64,000 nucleotides of DNA from Lachnospiraceae bacterium (GTDB taxonomy: Bacteria; Bacillota; Clostridia; Lachnospirales; Lachnospiraceae): the NCBI GenBank assembly GCA_017431515.1, contig JAFRKV010000038.1, positions 1 to 64,000 on the forward strand. Reading direction: 5' to 3'. Below the pieces are notes generated by a model. It saw only the letters and a program-made list of their open reading frames with translations. It had not been told where the DNA came from and did no database searches. Both the position numbers and the translations under genes were made by a program. Shown here piece by piece: positions 26,220 to 33,837 of the stretch (positions are counted from its first letter, which is position 1; each line of letters begins with the position of its first letter).

Positions 26220-26975
26220 ATGATCACGAATCGGCAGTGCAAAGAATTGCAGGAATTGGTGAAAAAAGCAAAAGCCCGGCGGGAAACCGGGCTTTTTATT
26301 GCGGAGGGGGAACGGATCGTCCGTGAGATCCCGCCCGCGTTGATTTCATCCGTGTATGTTTCGGAGAGTTACGCCGCATCGGAAAGGCTGCCGGAAGGTG
26401 CAGAGGTGCTGTCGGATGCGCAGTTTTTGAAGATTGCTGACACCAAGACGCCGCAGGGGATCCTGGCCGTGGCGAAGATCCCGGCGTTTGACCCTGCGAT
26501 CCTCCGGAAAAGGAACGGGCTCTTCCTGCTGTTGGAGGCGATCCAGGATCCGGGGAATCTCGGCACCATCTTTCGCGTAGCGGAAGGAGCCGGTGTGGAC
26601 GCCATCGTGCTGAACCAAAAGACGGCAGATCCTTACGCACCGAAAACCGTGCGTTCCACCATGGGGAGCATTTTCCGCCAGCCCCATTTTCTGACAGAGG
26701 ATGCGGGGAATACGGTTATGATGTGGAAGCAGCAGGGGATCAAAGTCTATGCGGCGCATCTTGCCGGCACGGTGCGGTATGATCAGGCAGATTATCAGAC
26801 CGGCGCGGCGTTTTTGATCGGCAATGAAGGAAATGGTCTTACGGATGCGCTGGCGGCGCTCTCGGATACGCGGGTCGTGATTCCGATGAGAGGAAAACTG
26901 GAGTCCTTAAATGCAGGCGTGGCAGCGTCCCTCCTTGTCTATGAGGCGGCGCGGCAGAGAGGATTTCAAGGGTGA
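26220..26975 (+). CDS. TrmH/SpoU-family RNA 2'-O-methyltransferase
   Basis: A 251-residue SPOUT methyltransferase. It has an N-terminal L30e-like substrate-binding region (RRETGLFIAEGERIV) and a C-terminal catalytic domain with the three SpoU motifs: DPGNLGTIFRVAEG, IGNEGNGL and IPMRGKLESLNAGVA. It probably methylates ribose in 23S rRNA, but the exact site cannot be read. The ATG at 26220 follows GGGAGAA. Codons 17-26 contain a perfect terminator-like hairpin (listed separately). The gene is close to pfkA and the small gene after it. Confidence 0.9.
   Translation: MITNRQCKELQELVKKAKARRETGLFIAEGERIVREIPPALISSVYVSESYAASERLPEGAEVLSDAQFLKIADTKTPQGILAVAKIPAFDPAILRKRNGLFLLLEAIQDPGNLGTIFRVAEGAGVDAIVLNQKTADPYAPKTVRSTMGSIFRQPHFLTEDAGNTVMMWKQQGIKVYAAHLAGTVRYDQADYQTGAAFLIGNEGNGLTDALAALSDTRVVIPMRGKLESLNAGVAASLLVYEAARQRGFQG
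26270..26297 (+). terminator. Intrinsic-terminator-like hairpin inside the methyltransferase gene
   Basis: AAAAGCCCGG (26270-26279) and CCGGGCTTTT (26287-26296) form a perfect 10-bp stem with a 7-nt loop and a T5 tract ending at 26297. It lies 50 nt into the SpoU methyltransferase coding sequence and could terminate transcripts coming from dnaE-pfkA. Confidence 0.55.
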
Positions 26976-26981
26976 GGCAGG

Positions 26982-27242
26982 ATGCGGATCTGGTTTAAGG
27001 AATGGAAGGACAACCGGCTGTTGAAGGATACGGAAGTGACGGATGTGAGCGACGATACGCGGACGCATAAGATCATGCACGCGCTGGAGGAGGCTTGCCA
27101 CACGCTGGATCTTGGCATGCCCATCTGGCTGGACAGCACGATCCGGGAGTTTCAACTCCATCACAAGGCGCGGTTCACCCAGGATGCCTTTCTGGAGGAG
27201 ATTCCCTTTGATTATCTGGAGATCCATGTGCTGGAGGAATGA
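26982..27242 (+). CDS. Small conserved-looking protein of unknown function
   Basis: An 86-residue soluble protein, rich in charged residues and Trp (IWFKEWKDNRLL near the start, PIWLDSTIREF in the middle). No recognised domain, signal peptide or metal site. It begins 6 bp after the methyltransferase stop, with a GTGAGGCAGG ribosome region, and has normal codon use, so it is probably real. It precedes a PTS EIIC gene by 44 bp. Confidence 0.65.
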   Translation: MRIWFKEWKDNRLLKDTEVTDVSDDTRTHKIMHALEEACHTLDLGMPIWLDSTIREFQLHHKARFTQDAFLEEIPFDYLEIHVLEE

Positions 27243-27286
27243 AAACAGAAGCGGATGACCGCTTTAAAAATGAGGAGTGAGGAGTT

Positions 27287-28348
27287 ATGGAAAAATTCAA
27301 GGCATTTCTGAAACGGAAAAATATCACGGTTTCAGCAAAGAAGTACGGGATTGATACGCTGGGCGCTATGGCCCAGGGCTTGTTTGCGACCCTTCTGATC
27401 GGGACGATCATCAGTACCATCGGGGAGCAGACGGGGCTGGAGATCCTGGTGAAAATCGGCGGTTATGCAAAAGCCGCGACGGGTCCCGGCATGGCCATCG
27501 CCATCGGGTATTCCCTGGCGGCCCCTCCGCTGGTGCTGTTTTCTCTGGCAGCAGTGGGCGCGGCGGCGAATGAGCTCGGCGGGGCAGGCGGCCCCCTGGC
27601 AGTGCTGGTGGTTGCCATCATTGCGACAGAGTTCGGCAAGGCAGTATCCAAAGAAACCAAGGTCGATATCATTGTGACGCCGGCGGTGACGATCCTGATC
27701 GGTGTGCTGCTCTCCATGTGGTGGGCGCCGGGAATCGGCTGGGTCGCAAGTCAGATCGGAAATGCGATCATGCTGGCGACGGAGCTGCAGCCCTTCTTTA
27801 TGGGAATCATCGTATCCGTTCTGGTGGGGGTTGCGTTGACGCTGCCTATCAGTTCGGCGGCAATCTGCGCAGCCCTGTCTTTGACGGGACTGGCGGGCGG
27901 CGCCGCGGTGGCGGGATGCTGCGCCCAGATGGTCGGGTTTGCGGTGCTGTCCTTCCGTGAAAACAAATGGGGCGGCCTGGTGGCCCAGGGCATCGGGACC
28001 TCCATGCTGCAGATGGGCAATATCGTGAAGAACCCGCGGATCTGGCTGCCGGCGATCCTGACTTCCGCGATCACGGGACCCATCGCAACCTGCGTATTTC
28101 ACCTGCAGATGGATGGGCCGGCAATCGCATCCGGCATGGGAACCTGCGGTTTGGTCGGACAGATCGGCGTATATACAGGCTGGGTGAACGATGTTCAATC
28201 AGGATTGAAGAATTCGATTACCGCCTTTGACTGGGTTGGACTGCTTCTGATCTGCTTTATTCTGCCGGGCGTGTTGACGGCACTGTTCGGCCTTTTCTTC
28301 CGGAAGATCGGCTGGATCAAGGAAAACGATCTGAAACTGGATCTTTGA
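27287..28348 (+). CDS. Stand-alone PTS EIIC-type sugar transporter
   Basis: A 353-residue membrane protein with about nine to ten segments, many rich in Gly/Ala, matching the PTS_EIIC_2 type (long NITVSAKKYGIDTLGAMAQGL N terminus; PLAVLVVAIIATEFGK; TLPISSAAI; GGAAVAGCCAQMVGFA). No EIIA, EIIB or catabolic gene is adjacent. Such orphan EIIC proteins may work with distant EIIA/B components or act without phosphorylation. The ATG follows GAGTGAGGAGTT. Substrate unknown. Confidence 0.82.
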   Translation: MEKFKAFLKRKNITVSAKKYGIDTLGAMAQGLFATLLIGTIISTIGEQTGLEILVKIGGYAKAATGPGMAIAIGYSLAAPPLVLFSLAAVGAAANELGGAGGPLAVLVVAIIATEFGKAVSKETKVDIIVTPAVTILIGVLLSMWWAPGIGWVASQIGNAIMLATELQPFFMGIIVSVLVGVALTLPISSAAICAALSLTGLAGGAAVAGCCAQMVGFAVLSFRENKWGGLVAQGIGTSMLQMGNIVKNPRIWLPAILTSAITGPIATCVFHLQMDGPAIASGMGTCGLVGQIGVYTGWVNDVQSGLKNSITAFDWVGLLLICFILPGVLTALFGLFFRKIGWIKENDLKLDL

Positions 28349-28385
28349 GAAGCATTGCACTGTTGTTTTTTGAAACGGTGATGTG

Positions 28386-28979
28386 ATGGATACGATGGTA
28401 AGACAAGGCGAAGAAGACGGATTTGATTATGAGGCGGGGACGGAAGTGTTTCGTACCCGCCGTTGTATTGTGCGGCAGATCAGACTGTCGGATCTGAAGG
28501 CGCTGTATCATATCTATGCGCAGCCCGGCGTCACGGACTTCATCCCGGATCTCTATGAATGGGACGAAGAGGTGGACTATACGAAGACTTACATTCGAAT
28601 GATTTACGGCTTTTACGGTTACGGCATGTGGATCGTGGAGGAAAAAAGGACCGGGGAAGTGATCGGCCGCGTGGGGTTTGATGACCGTGAAATTCCCGAT
28701 GGCAAGGGCGGCATGCGGCGGATCCTGGAGTTCGGATACCTCATCGCACCGTCCCGGCAGAGGAAAGGAATCGCGACGGAGGTCTGCAGAGCAGCGCTGC
28801 GGTATCTTTTCGAGAACTATGAGGAAGAGGCGGCAACAAGCCTGATCGAGCCCGATAACGAAGTATCGATCCGTTTTGCCGGCAAACTCGGTTTTACACA
28901 TGTGGGAGAAGCAGACCTGGGGAAGAAGCGGATGCTGGTATATGAATACAGCCATCTCGACTTTTTCCCGGCGGTATGA
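28386..28979 (+). CDS. GNAT-family N-acetyltransferase (RimJ/RimL-like)
   Basis: A protein of about 197 residues. It has the GNAT fold pattern: RCIVRQIRLSDLKALYHI at the N terminus, the central strand LEFGYLIAPSRQRKGIATE carrying the acetyl-CoA loop QRKGIA, and the terminal IRFAGKLGFTHVGE typical of RimJ/RimL-like enzymes acting on protein N termini or small amines. The start is ATG 28386 or the overlapping GTG 28383; no strong ribosome site is visible, so the exact start is uncertain. Confidence 0.82.
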   Translation: MDTMVRQGEEDGFDYEAGTEVFRTRRCIVRQIRLSDLKALYHIYAQPGVTDFIPDLYEWDEEVDYTKTYIRMIYGFYGYGMWIVEEKRTGEVIGRVGFDDREIPDGKGGMRRILEFGYLIAPSRQRKGIATEVCRAALRYLFENYEEEAATSLIEPDNEVSIRFAGKLGFTHVGEADLGKKRMLVYEYSHLDFFPAV

Positions 28980-29020
28980 TATGATTTTGTTATCTTGATA
29001 AGGAACGGAGATGGTTTTTT

Positions 29021-29677
29021 ATGGCGGATCCGACGCTTTTCAGTGACGACGTGGACGGCTGGAATACAGTTATGTTCCTGTATAATTCGGCGCTGAAAGA
29101 AGTGAATACCAAGATCGAGATCCTCAACGACGAGTTTCGACACGTTCATAATTACAACCCGATCGAATATGTCAAGTCCAGAGTCAAGACGCCGGAGAGC
29201 ATCGTCAAGAAGCTCCGCCGTCACGGCTATGATTCCAGCGTGGCCAATATGGTCAATCATGTGAATGATATTGCAGGGATCAGGATCGTCTGTTCGTTTA
29301 CCTCGGATATCTACAAGCTGGCGGAGATGATCGGAAAACAGAATGACCTGACGGTGGTTTCCGTCAAGGACTATATCCGTCACCCCAAGCAGAGCGGCTA
29401 CAAGAGTTATCACATGCTGGTGACGGTGCCGATCTTTATGACAGACCGCGTCGTGGATACCAAGGTGGAGGTCCAGATCCGGACGATTGCCATGGACTTC
29501 TGGGCGAGTCTGGAGCATAAGATCTATTATAAATTCGAAGGGAATGCGCCGGAGTACATCAGCCATGACCTGCGGGAATGCGCCGGGATTGTGGCGATGC
29601 TGGATGACAAGATGCTTTCCTTAAATGAAGCCATCGGTAAGGCGCGCACGCAGCAGGAAGACGAAGCCCCTTCATAA
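29021..29677 (+). CDS. Small alarmone synthetase, RelA/SpoT synthetase domain
   Basis: A 218-residue single-domain (p)ppGpp synthetase of the RelP/RelQ type, transferring pyrophosphate from ATP to GDP or GTP. Synthetase motifs: DIAGIRIVCSF, KQSGYKSYHMLV (nucleotide-binding GYKSYH) and VEVQIRTIAMDFWASLEHKIYYK. No hydrolase HD, TGS or ACT domain is present, so activity is likely set by expression or oligomer state. The ATG follows a GGAACGGAGATGG region. It lies just upstream of the SCIFF promoter. Confidence 0.93.
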   Translation: MADPTLFSDDVDGWNTVMFLYNSALKEVNTKIEILNDEFRHVHNYNPIEYVKSRVKTPESIVKKLRRHGYDSSVANMVNHVNDIAGIRIVCSFTSDIYKLAEMIGKQNDLTVVSVKDYIRHPKQSGYKSYHMLVTVPIFMTDRVVDTKVEVQIRTIAMDFWASLEHKIYYKFEGNAPEYISHDLRECAGIVAMLDDKMLSLNEAIGKARTQQEDEAPS

Positions 29678-29704
29678 AAACCTCTTCCCTAAACCCGAAA
29701 GATA

Positions 29705-29713
29705 TGATATAAT
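29705..29713 (+). promoter_or_regulatory. scfA: Extended -10 promoter of the SCIFF gene
   Basis: TGATATAAT is a consensus extended -10 (TATAAT at 29708-29713), with a weak TTCCCT 17 bp upstream. The predicted start near 29720 gives a leader of about 50 nt ending in AAAGGAGAAC. Confidence 0.65.
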
Positions 29714-29771
29714 GACCAGAGTTGTCGGGGAGACGACGGGAAATCGGAATGTCAGACAAAGGAGAACAGAT

Positions 29772-29918
29772 ATGAAGCATATCAAGACCCTGAATACAAA
29801 GAAACTGCAGAATACCGTTAAGAAAGGCGGATGCGGCGAGTGCCAGACCTCTTGCCAGTCTGCTTGCAAGACGAGCTGCACAGTCGGTAACCAGACCTGC
29901 GAGAAAGCACGCGCGTAA
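29772..29918 (+). CDS. scfA: Six-cysteine peptide SCIFF
   Basis: A 48-residue ribosomal peptide, the substrate of the radical SAM enzyme encoded next. It has the conserved KHIKTLNTKKLQNTVKKGG leader part and exactly six Cys (21, 24, 28, 32, 36, 43). SCIFF maturases form a Cys-to-Thr thioether; the pair reported for characterised homologues, Cys32 and Thr37 as I recall, is present here. The ATG at 29772 follows AAAGGAGAACAGAT. The function of mature SCIFF is unknown although it is nearly universal in Clostridia. A hairpin between this gene and scfB may set the peptide-to-enzyme ratio. Confidence 0.95.
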   Translation: MKHIKTLNTKKLQNTVKKGGCGECQTSCQSACKTSCTVGNQTCEKARA

Positions 29919-29943
29919 GAGTTCGGTGATACAGGATGCTTGT

Positions 29944-29975
29944 AACGACCGTCCGCAAGAAAGGGACGGTCGTTT
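29944..29975 (+). terminator. Attenuator-like hairpin between scfA and scfB
   Basis: AACGACCGTCC (29944-29954) pairs perfectly with GGACGGTCGTT (29964-29974): an 11-bp stem with a 9-nt loop. Only three Ts follow before a G, so it should terminate partially. It ends 18 bp before the scfB start. Confidence 0.6.
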
Positions 29976-29992
29976 GTTGTGAAAGGAACGCC

Positions 29993-31378
29993 ATGATCCA
30001 TCAATACCAGAACAACGGATACAATATCGTATTGGACGTCAACAGCGGCGCTGTCCACGTGGTGGATGCGCTGGCGTATGATGTGATCGCGGTCATGGAT
30101 CGTCTGCAGGGAGGCGCCACATCGAAGGAAGCGGTGACGGAGGCGCTTGCGGATCGTTATAAGGCTGGCGCACTTTCGGAAACCATCGCGGAGGTGCAGT
30201 CTCTCGTGGAGGCGGAGGAACTGTTTTCGCCGGATCCTTACGAGCAGGCGCTGGACGGCCTTGCATCGCGTCCTGTCGTCGTGAAGGCGCTCTGTCTTCA
30301 TATCGCCCACGACTGCAATCTGGCCTGCCGTTACTGTTTTGCCAAAGAAGGCGAATATCACGGGGAACGCGCGCTCATGAGCTTTGCCGTCGGGAAAGCA
30401 GCATTGGATTTCCTGATTGCCCATTCCGGGAACCGGCGTAATCTGGAGGTGGATTTTTTCGGCGGAGAACCCACCATGAACTTTCAGGTGGTGAAAGACC
30501 TTGTGGCGTACGGCAGAGAGCAGGAAAAGCTTTGTGACAAGCATTTTCGTTTCACCCTGACCACAAACGGCATTCTGCTGAATGAGGAGATCCATGACTT
30601 TGTCAACCGGGAGATGGACAATGTGGTGCTTTCCATTGACGGACGGAAGGAAGTCAATGACCGGATGCGTCCTTGCCGAAACGGCAGCGGCAGTTATGAT
30701 CTCATCGTGCCGAAGTTTCAAAAGCTGGCAGAGAGCCGCAATCAGGAACGATACTATGTGCGGGGGACTTTTACGCATTTTAACACGGATTTTTCAAAGG
30801 ATGTCCTGCATCTGGCGGATCTCGGCTTCAAACAGATCTCGGTGGAACCGGTGGTGGCCATGCCGGAGGATGCATATGCGCTGCAGGAGTCCGATCTGCC
30901 GACGCTCTTTGCGGAATATGACAAACTGGCGGCGGAAATGGCGAAGCGGATCCATACAGAAAAGGCTTTCCATTTCTTCCATTTTATGATAGATTTGGAA
31001 GGCGGACCATGTGCTATCAAGCGTCTTTCCGGCTGCGGATCCGGCACGGAATACCTTGCCGTGACGCCCTGGGGGGATTTGTACCCTTGCCATCAGTTCG
31101 TCGGAAATCCGGATTTTCTGATGGGAAATGTGCAGGACGGGATCAAACGGCAGGATCTGGTGGCGGAGTTTCAGGGATGCAATGTCTACGCGAAGGAAAA
31201 GTGCCGCAACTGTTTTGCGAAATTCATGTGCAGCGGGGGATGCGCGGCGAACTCCTATCATTTTCACGGCAGGATCAATGACGCATATGATCTGGGCTGC
31301 GAGCTGCAGCGGAAGCGGGTGGAATGCGCCATCATGCTGAAAGCGGTGGAAAACGCGGTTGAACAGGAAGAAACATAA
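29993..31378 (+). CDS. scfB: SCIFF radical SAM maturase
   Basis: A 461-residue radical SAM/SPASM enzyme that crosslinks the SCIFF peptide. The N-terminal ~90 residues form a peptide-recognition (RRE-like) domain. The SAM cluster motif is CNLACRYC in HDCNLACRYCFAKEG. The SPASM region carries auxiliary-cluster Cys: SGCGSGTEYLAV with GDLYPCHQF, then EKCRNCFAKFMCSGGC. The ATG at 29993 follows GAAAGGAACGCC; the longer frame from 29936 has no ribosome site and would cover the hairpin. It is cotranscribed with scfA through that hairpin. Confidence 0.95.
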   Translation: MIHQYQNNGYNIVLDVNSGAVHVVDALAYDVIAVMDRLQGGATSKEAVTEALADRYKAGALSETIAEVQSLVEAEELFSPDPYEQALDGLASRPVVVKALCLHIAHDCNLACRYCFAKEGEYHGERALMSFAVGKAALDFLIAHSGNRRNLEVDFFGGEPTMNFQVVKDLVAYGREQEKLCDKHFRFTLTTNGILLNEEIHDFVNREMDNVVLSIDGRKEVNDRMRPCRNGSGSYDLIVPKFQKLAESRNQERYYVRGTFTHFNTDFSKDVLHLADLGFKQISVEPVVAMPEDAYALQESDLPTLFAEYDKLAAEMAKRIHTEKAFHFFHFMIDLEGGPCAIKRLSGCGSGTEYLAVTPWGDLYPCHQFVGNPDFLMGNVQDGIKRQDLVAEFQGCNVYAKEKCRNCFAKFMCSGGCAANSYHFHGRINDAYDLGCELQRKRVECAIMLKAVENAVEQEET

Positions 31379-31392
31379 AAATTTAATCTATA

Positions 31393-31398
31393 TATAAT
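31393..31398 (+). promoter_or_regulatory. -10 element upstream of secDF
   Basis: A consensus TATAAT within an A/T-rich run, 25 bp before the secDF ATG. No matching -35 was found, so secDF may also be read from the scfAB promoter. Confidence 0.4.
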
Positions 31399-31422
31399 AT
31401 ATGCAAGGAGAGTAGGATTATC

Positions 31423-33795
31423 ATGAAAACGATGAAAAAATGGCAGGGATTTCTGGTACTGCTTCTCATGTCGGCCTGTGTGGCTGCCATGTGTTATGTT
31501 TCGTATCTCGTGATCCGGGACACGGTTTCGGATGAAGCGGCGATCGAAAAGAAGGAGACCGTAACAGAGGCAGAGACCGAAGACGCCGGGGCGGCAGCGG
31601 CAGCCGATGAGGATTTCGGGATTAAGCTCGGGCTTGACCTGTCCGGCGGCGTATCTGTGACGTACCGGATCGTGGATGATAATCCGTCTCAGGAAGCGGT
31701 GGACGACACCATCAGCAAGCTGGAAGAACGCGCCGCTACTTATAATGATGAAAATTCGGTTTATCAGGAAGGAACGGACCGGATCGTGGTGGAGATTCCG
31801 GGCGTGCAGGGCGCGGATGTGGATCGCGTGCTGGAGGATCTGGGAAGCCCCGGATCCCTCTACTTTATCAAACAGACCGATGCGGACGGCAACCTGAATT
31901 ATATCTTTACCGGAACCGAGGAAGGCGGGTATGAGTTGACCGATACCATCGACAACCTCATCGCCAATGGTTCTGTCGTGATGACGGGACAGGATGTCAA
32001 GGAAGCCATGGCTGGCTATCAGAACAGCGGTGCGCTTGACAACCAGGAACCCGTGGTGCAGCTGACCCTGACCAGCGACGGGACGAAAAAATTTGCGGAC
32101 GCAACGACGGAGGCATACGCGGCAGGAGAGACCATCGGCATTTATTATGATGATCATTTCATCAGCGTGCCGCGGGTGCAGGCGGCGATCACGGACGGCA
32201 ACTGCGTGATCACCGGCATGGAGGATTATGATGCGGCGAACACCCTGGCGACCTTTATCCGGATCGGCGCCATCGACCTGCAGTTGGAAGAACTGCAATT
32301 TCAGGTGGTGGGTGCGACCCTCGGATCCAAGGCGCTTTCCACCAGCCTTTTTGCGGCAGGCATCGGCCTTCTTCTGGTCATGGCGTTTATGATCATCATT
32401 TACGGGATTTCCGGTGTTTCGGCATCCATTGCACTGATCCTTTATACGACGATTGTGGTCGCGCTGCTCTATCTCTTCCGGCCGGCTCCCGGTCAGGGCG
32501 GCATTGTACTGACGCTGCCCGGTATCGCCGGCGTAATCCTCGGAATCGGTATGGCGGTGGATGCAAACGTCATCATCTTTGCGAGGATCCGTGAGGAGAC
32601 CGCAAAGGGCGCGACGGTTCATACAGCCATCCGTGAAGGATACCGGAAAGCGCTGTCCGCCATTGTGGACGGCAACATTACGACATTTATCGCAGCAGTG
32701 GTACTGCATTTCCTCGGATCGGGCTCGGTAAGAGGTTTTGCAAATACCCTGATGATCTCCATCGCGGTATCCATGTTTACGGCGCTGGTGATCGCGCGGC
32801 TTCTGATGTTCAGTTTCTTTGCCGCGGGCGTGCAGGATGTGAAGTTTTACGGGAAAGCGAAGGAGCGGAAGCCCCTTCCCATTGTGGAGCATCGGAAAGC
32901 CTTTTTTGCCATCTCTTCCATTGCGATCATTGCAGGAATCGTCGGCATGATCGGATTTGGCGCGGCGACCGGCAAACCTTTGAGCTACAGCATCGATTTC
33001 ATGGGTGGTTCTACCACCACGGCGGATTTCGGCAAAGCTTATACGATTGATGAGATCGAGAAGACCATCGTGCCGGAGGTGAAGCAGATCACGGGGGACA
33101 ACGATGTCCATGCAAACCCGGTATCGGGCACGACGGAGATTACGATCCGGACCAGAACCTTGACGGATGAGGAGAGAAGTGAGCTGGATCAGCTCCTCGC
33201 ATCGGATTTCGGCGTGGATCTGGAAACCATCGAGGGCGATACCATCAGCAGCACGGTCAGCTCGGAGATGCGGCGTGATGCGATCGTCGCGGTGCTCATT
33301 TCCTGCGTTTTCATGCTGCTTTATATCTGGTTCCGCTTTAAGGATTTCAAGACGGCAGGCAGCGCGATCCTTGCGCTGGTGCATGATGTGCTTGTGGTGC
33401 TGACGGCGTATGCGTTGATCAGGATCTCCGTGGGTAATACGTTTATTGCCTGCATGCTGACCATTGTCGGTTATTCCATCAATGATACGATCGTCATCTT
33501 TGACCGTATCCGTGAAAACCGGAAAACGCTTCACAGCGAAACGCCGGATACCCTGCGTGAGCTGGTGAACAAGTCGCTGACCCAGACCATCGGGCGCTCC
33601 CTCAATACGTCAATCACCACCTTTATCATGGTGCTGATGCTGTTCATCCTCGGTGTGGCGTCTATCCGAGAATTTGCCCTTCCGCTCATGGTTGGCTTTA
33701 TCAGCGGTACCTACTCCTCGATCTTTATCGCGGCAAACCTGTGGTATGTGATGAAGACGAAGAGATTGACGGCAAAACAGAAGAAAACATCATAA
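31423..33795 (+). CDS. secDF: Fused protein-export membrane protein SecDF
   Basis: A 790-residue fusion of SecD and SecF, which use the proton gradient to help the Sec translocon release exported proteins. The SecD half has an N-terminal anchor, an Ala/Glu-rich linker, GIKLGLDLSGGVSVTYRI and the P1 domain, then five membrane segments with GIAGVILGIGMAVDANVIIFARIREE. The SecF half starts near residue 480 (KAFFAISSIAII, SIDFMGGSTTTADF) and ends with GYSINDTIVIFDRIRENRK and the last segments. About 12 membrane helices in all. It sits 44 bp after scfB. Confidence 0.95.
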   Translation: MKTMKKWQGFLVLLLMSACVAAMCYVSYLVIRDTVSDEAAIEKKETVTEAETEDAGAAAAADEDFGIKLGLDLSGGVSVTYRIVDDNPSQEAVDDTISKLEERAATYNDENSVYQEGTDRIVVEIPGVQGADVDRVLEDLGSPGSLYFIKQTDADGNLNYIFTGTEEGGYELTDTIDNLIANGSVVMTGQDVKEAMAGYQNSGALDNQEPVVQLTLTSDGTKKFADATTEAYAAGETIGIYYDDHFISVPRVQAAITDGNCVITGMEDYDAANTLATFIRIGAIDLQLEELQFQVVGATLGSKALSTSLFAAGIGLLLVMAFMIIIYGISGVSASIALILYTTIVVALLYLFRPAPGQGGIVLTLPGIAGVILGIGMAVDANVIIFARIREETAKGATVHTAIREGYRKALSAIVDGNITTFIAAVVLHFLGSGSVRGFANTLMISIAVSMFTALVIARLLMFSFFAAGVQDVKFYGKAKERKPLPIVEHRKAFFAISSIAIIAGIVGMIGFGAATGKPLSYSIDFMGGSTTTADFGKAYTIDEIEKTIVPEVKQITGDNDVHANPVSGTTEITIRTRTLTDEERSELDQLLASDFGVDLETIEGDTISSTVSSEMRRDAIVAVLISCVFMLLYIWFRFKDFKTAGSAILALVHDVLVVLTAYALIRISVGNTFIACMLTIVGYSINDTIVIFDRIRENRKTLHSETPDTLRELVNKSLTQTIGRSLNTSITTFIMVLMLFILGVASIREFALPLMVGFISGTYSSIFIAANLWYVMKTKRLTAKQKKTS

Positions 33796-33837
33796 TTATA
33801 TCTGGAATTAATTAACAATCTTGTCAGGAGGGGAATT

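Noticed and set aside
31264-33534. Long open frame (756 codons) on the minus strand across secDF
   Set aside because: It is antisense to a fully conserved SecDF, is His/Arg/Asp-rich with no recognisable domain, and has no ribosome site; a codon-bias shadow.
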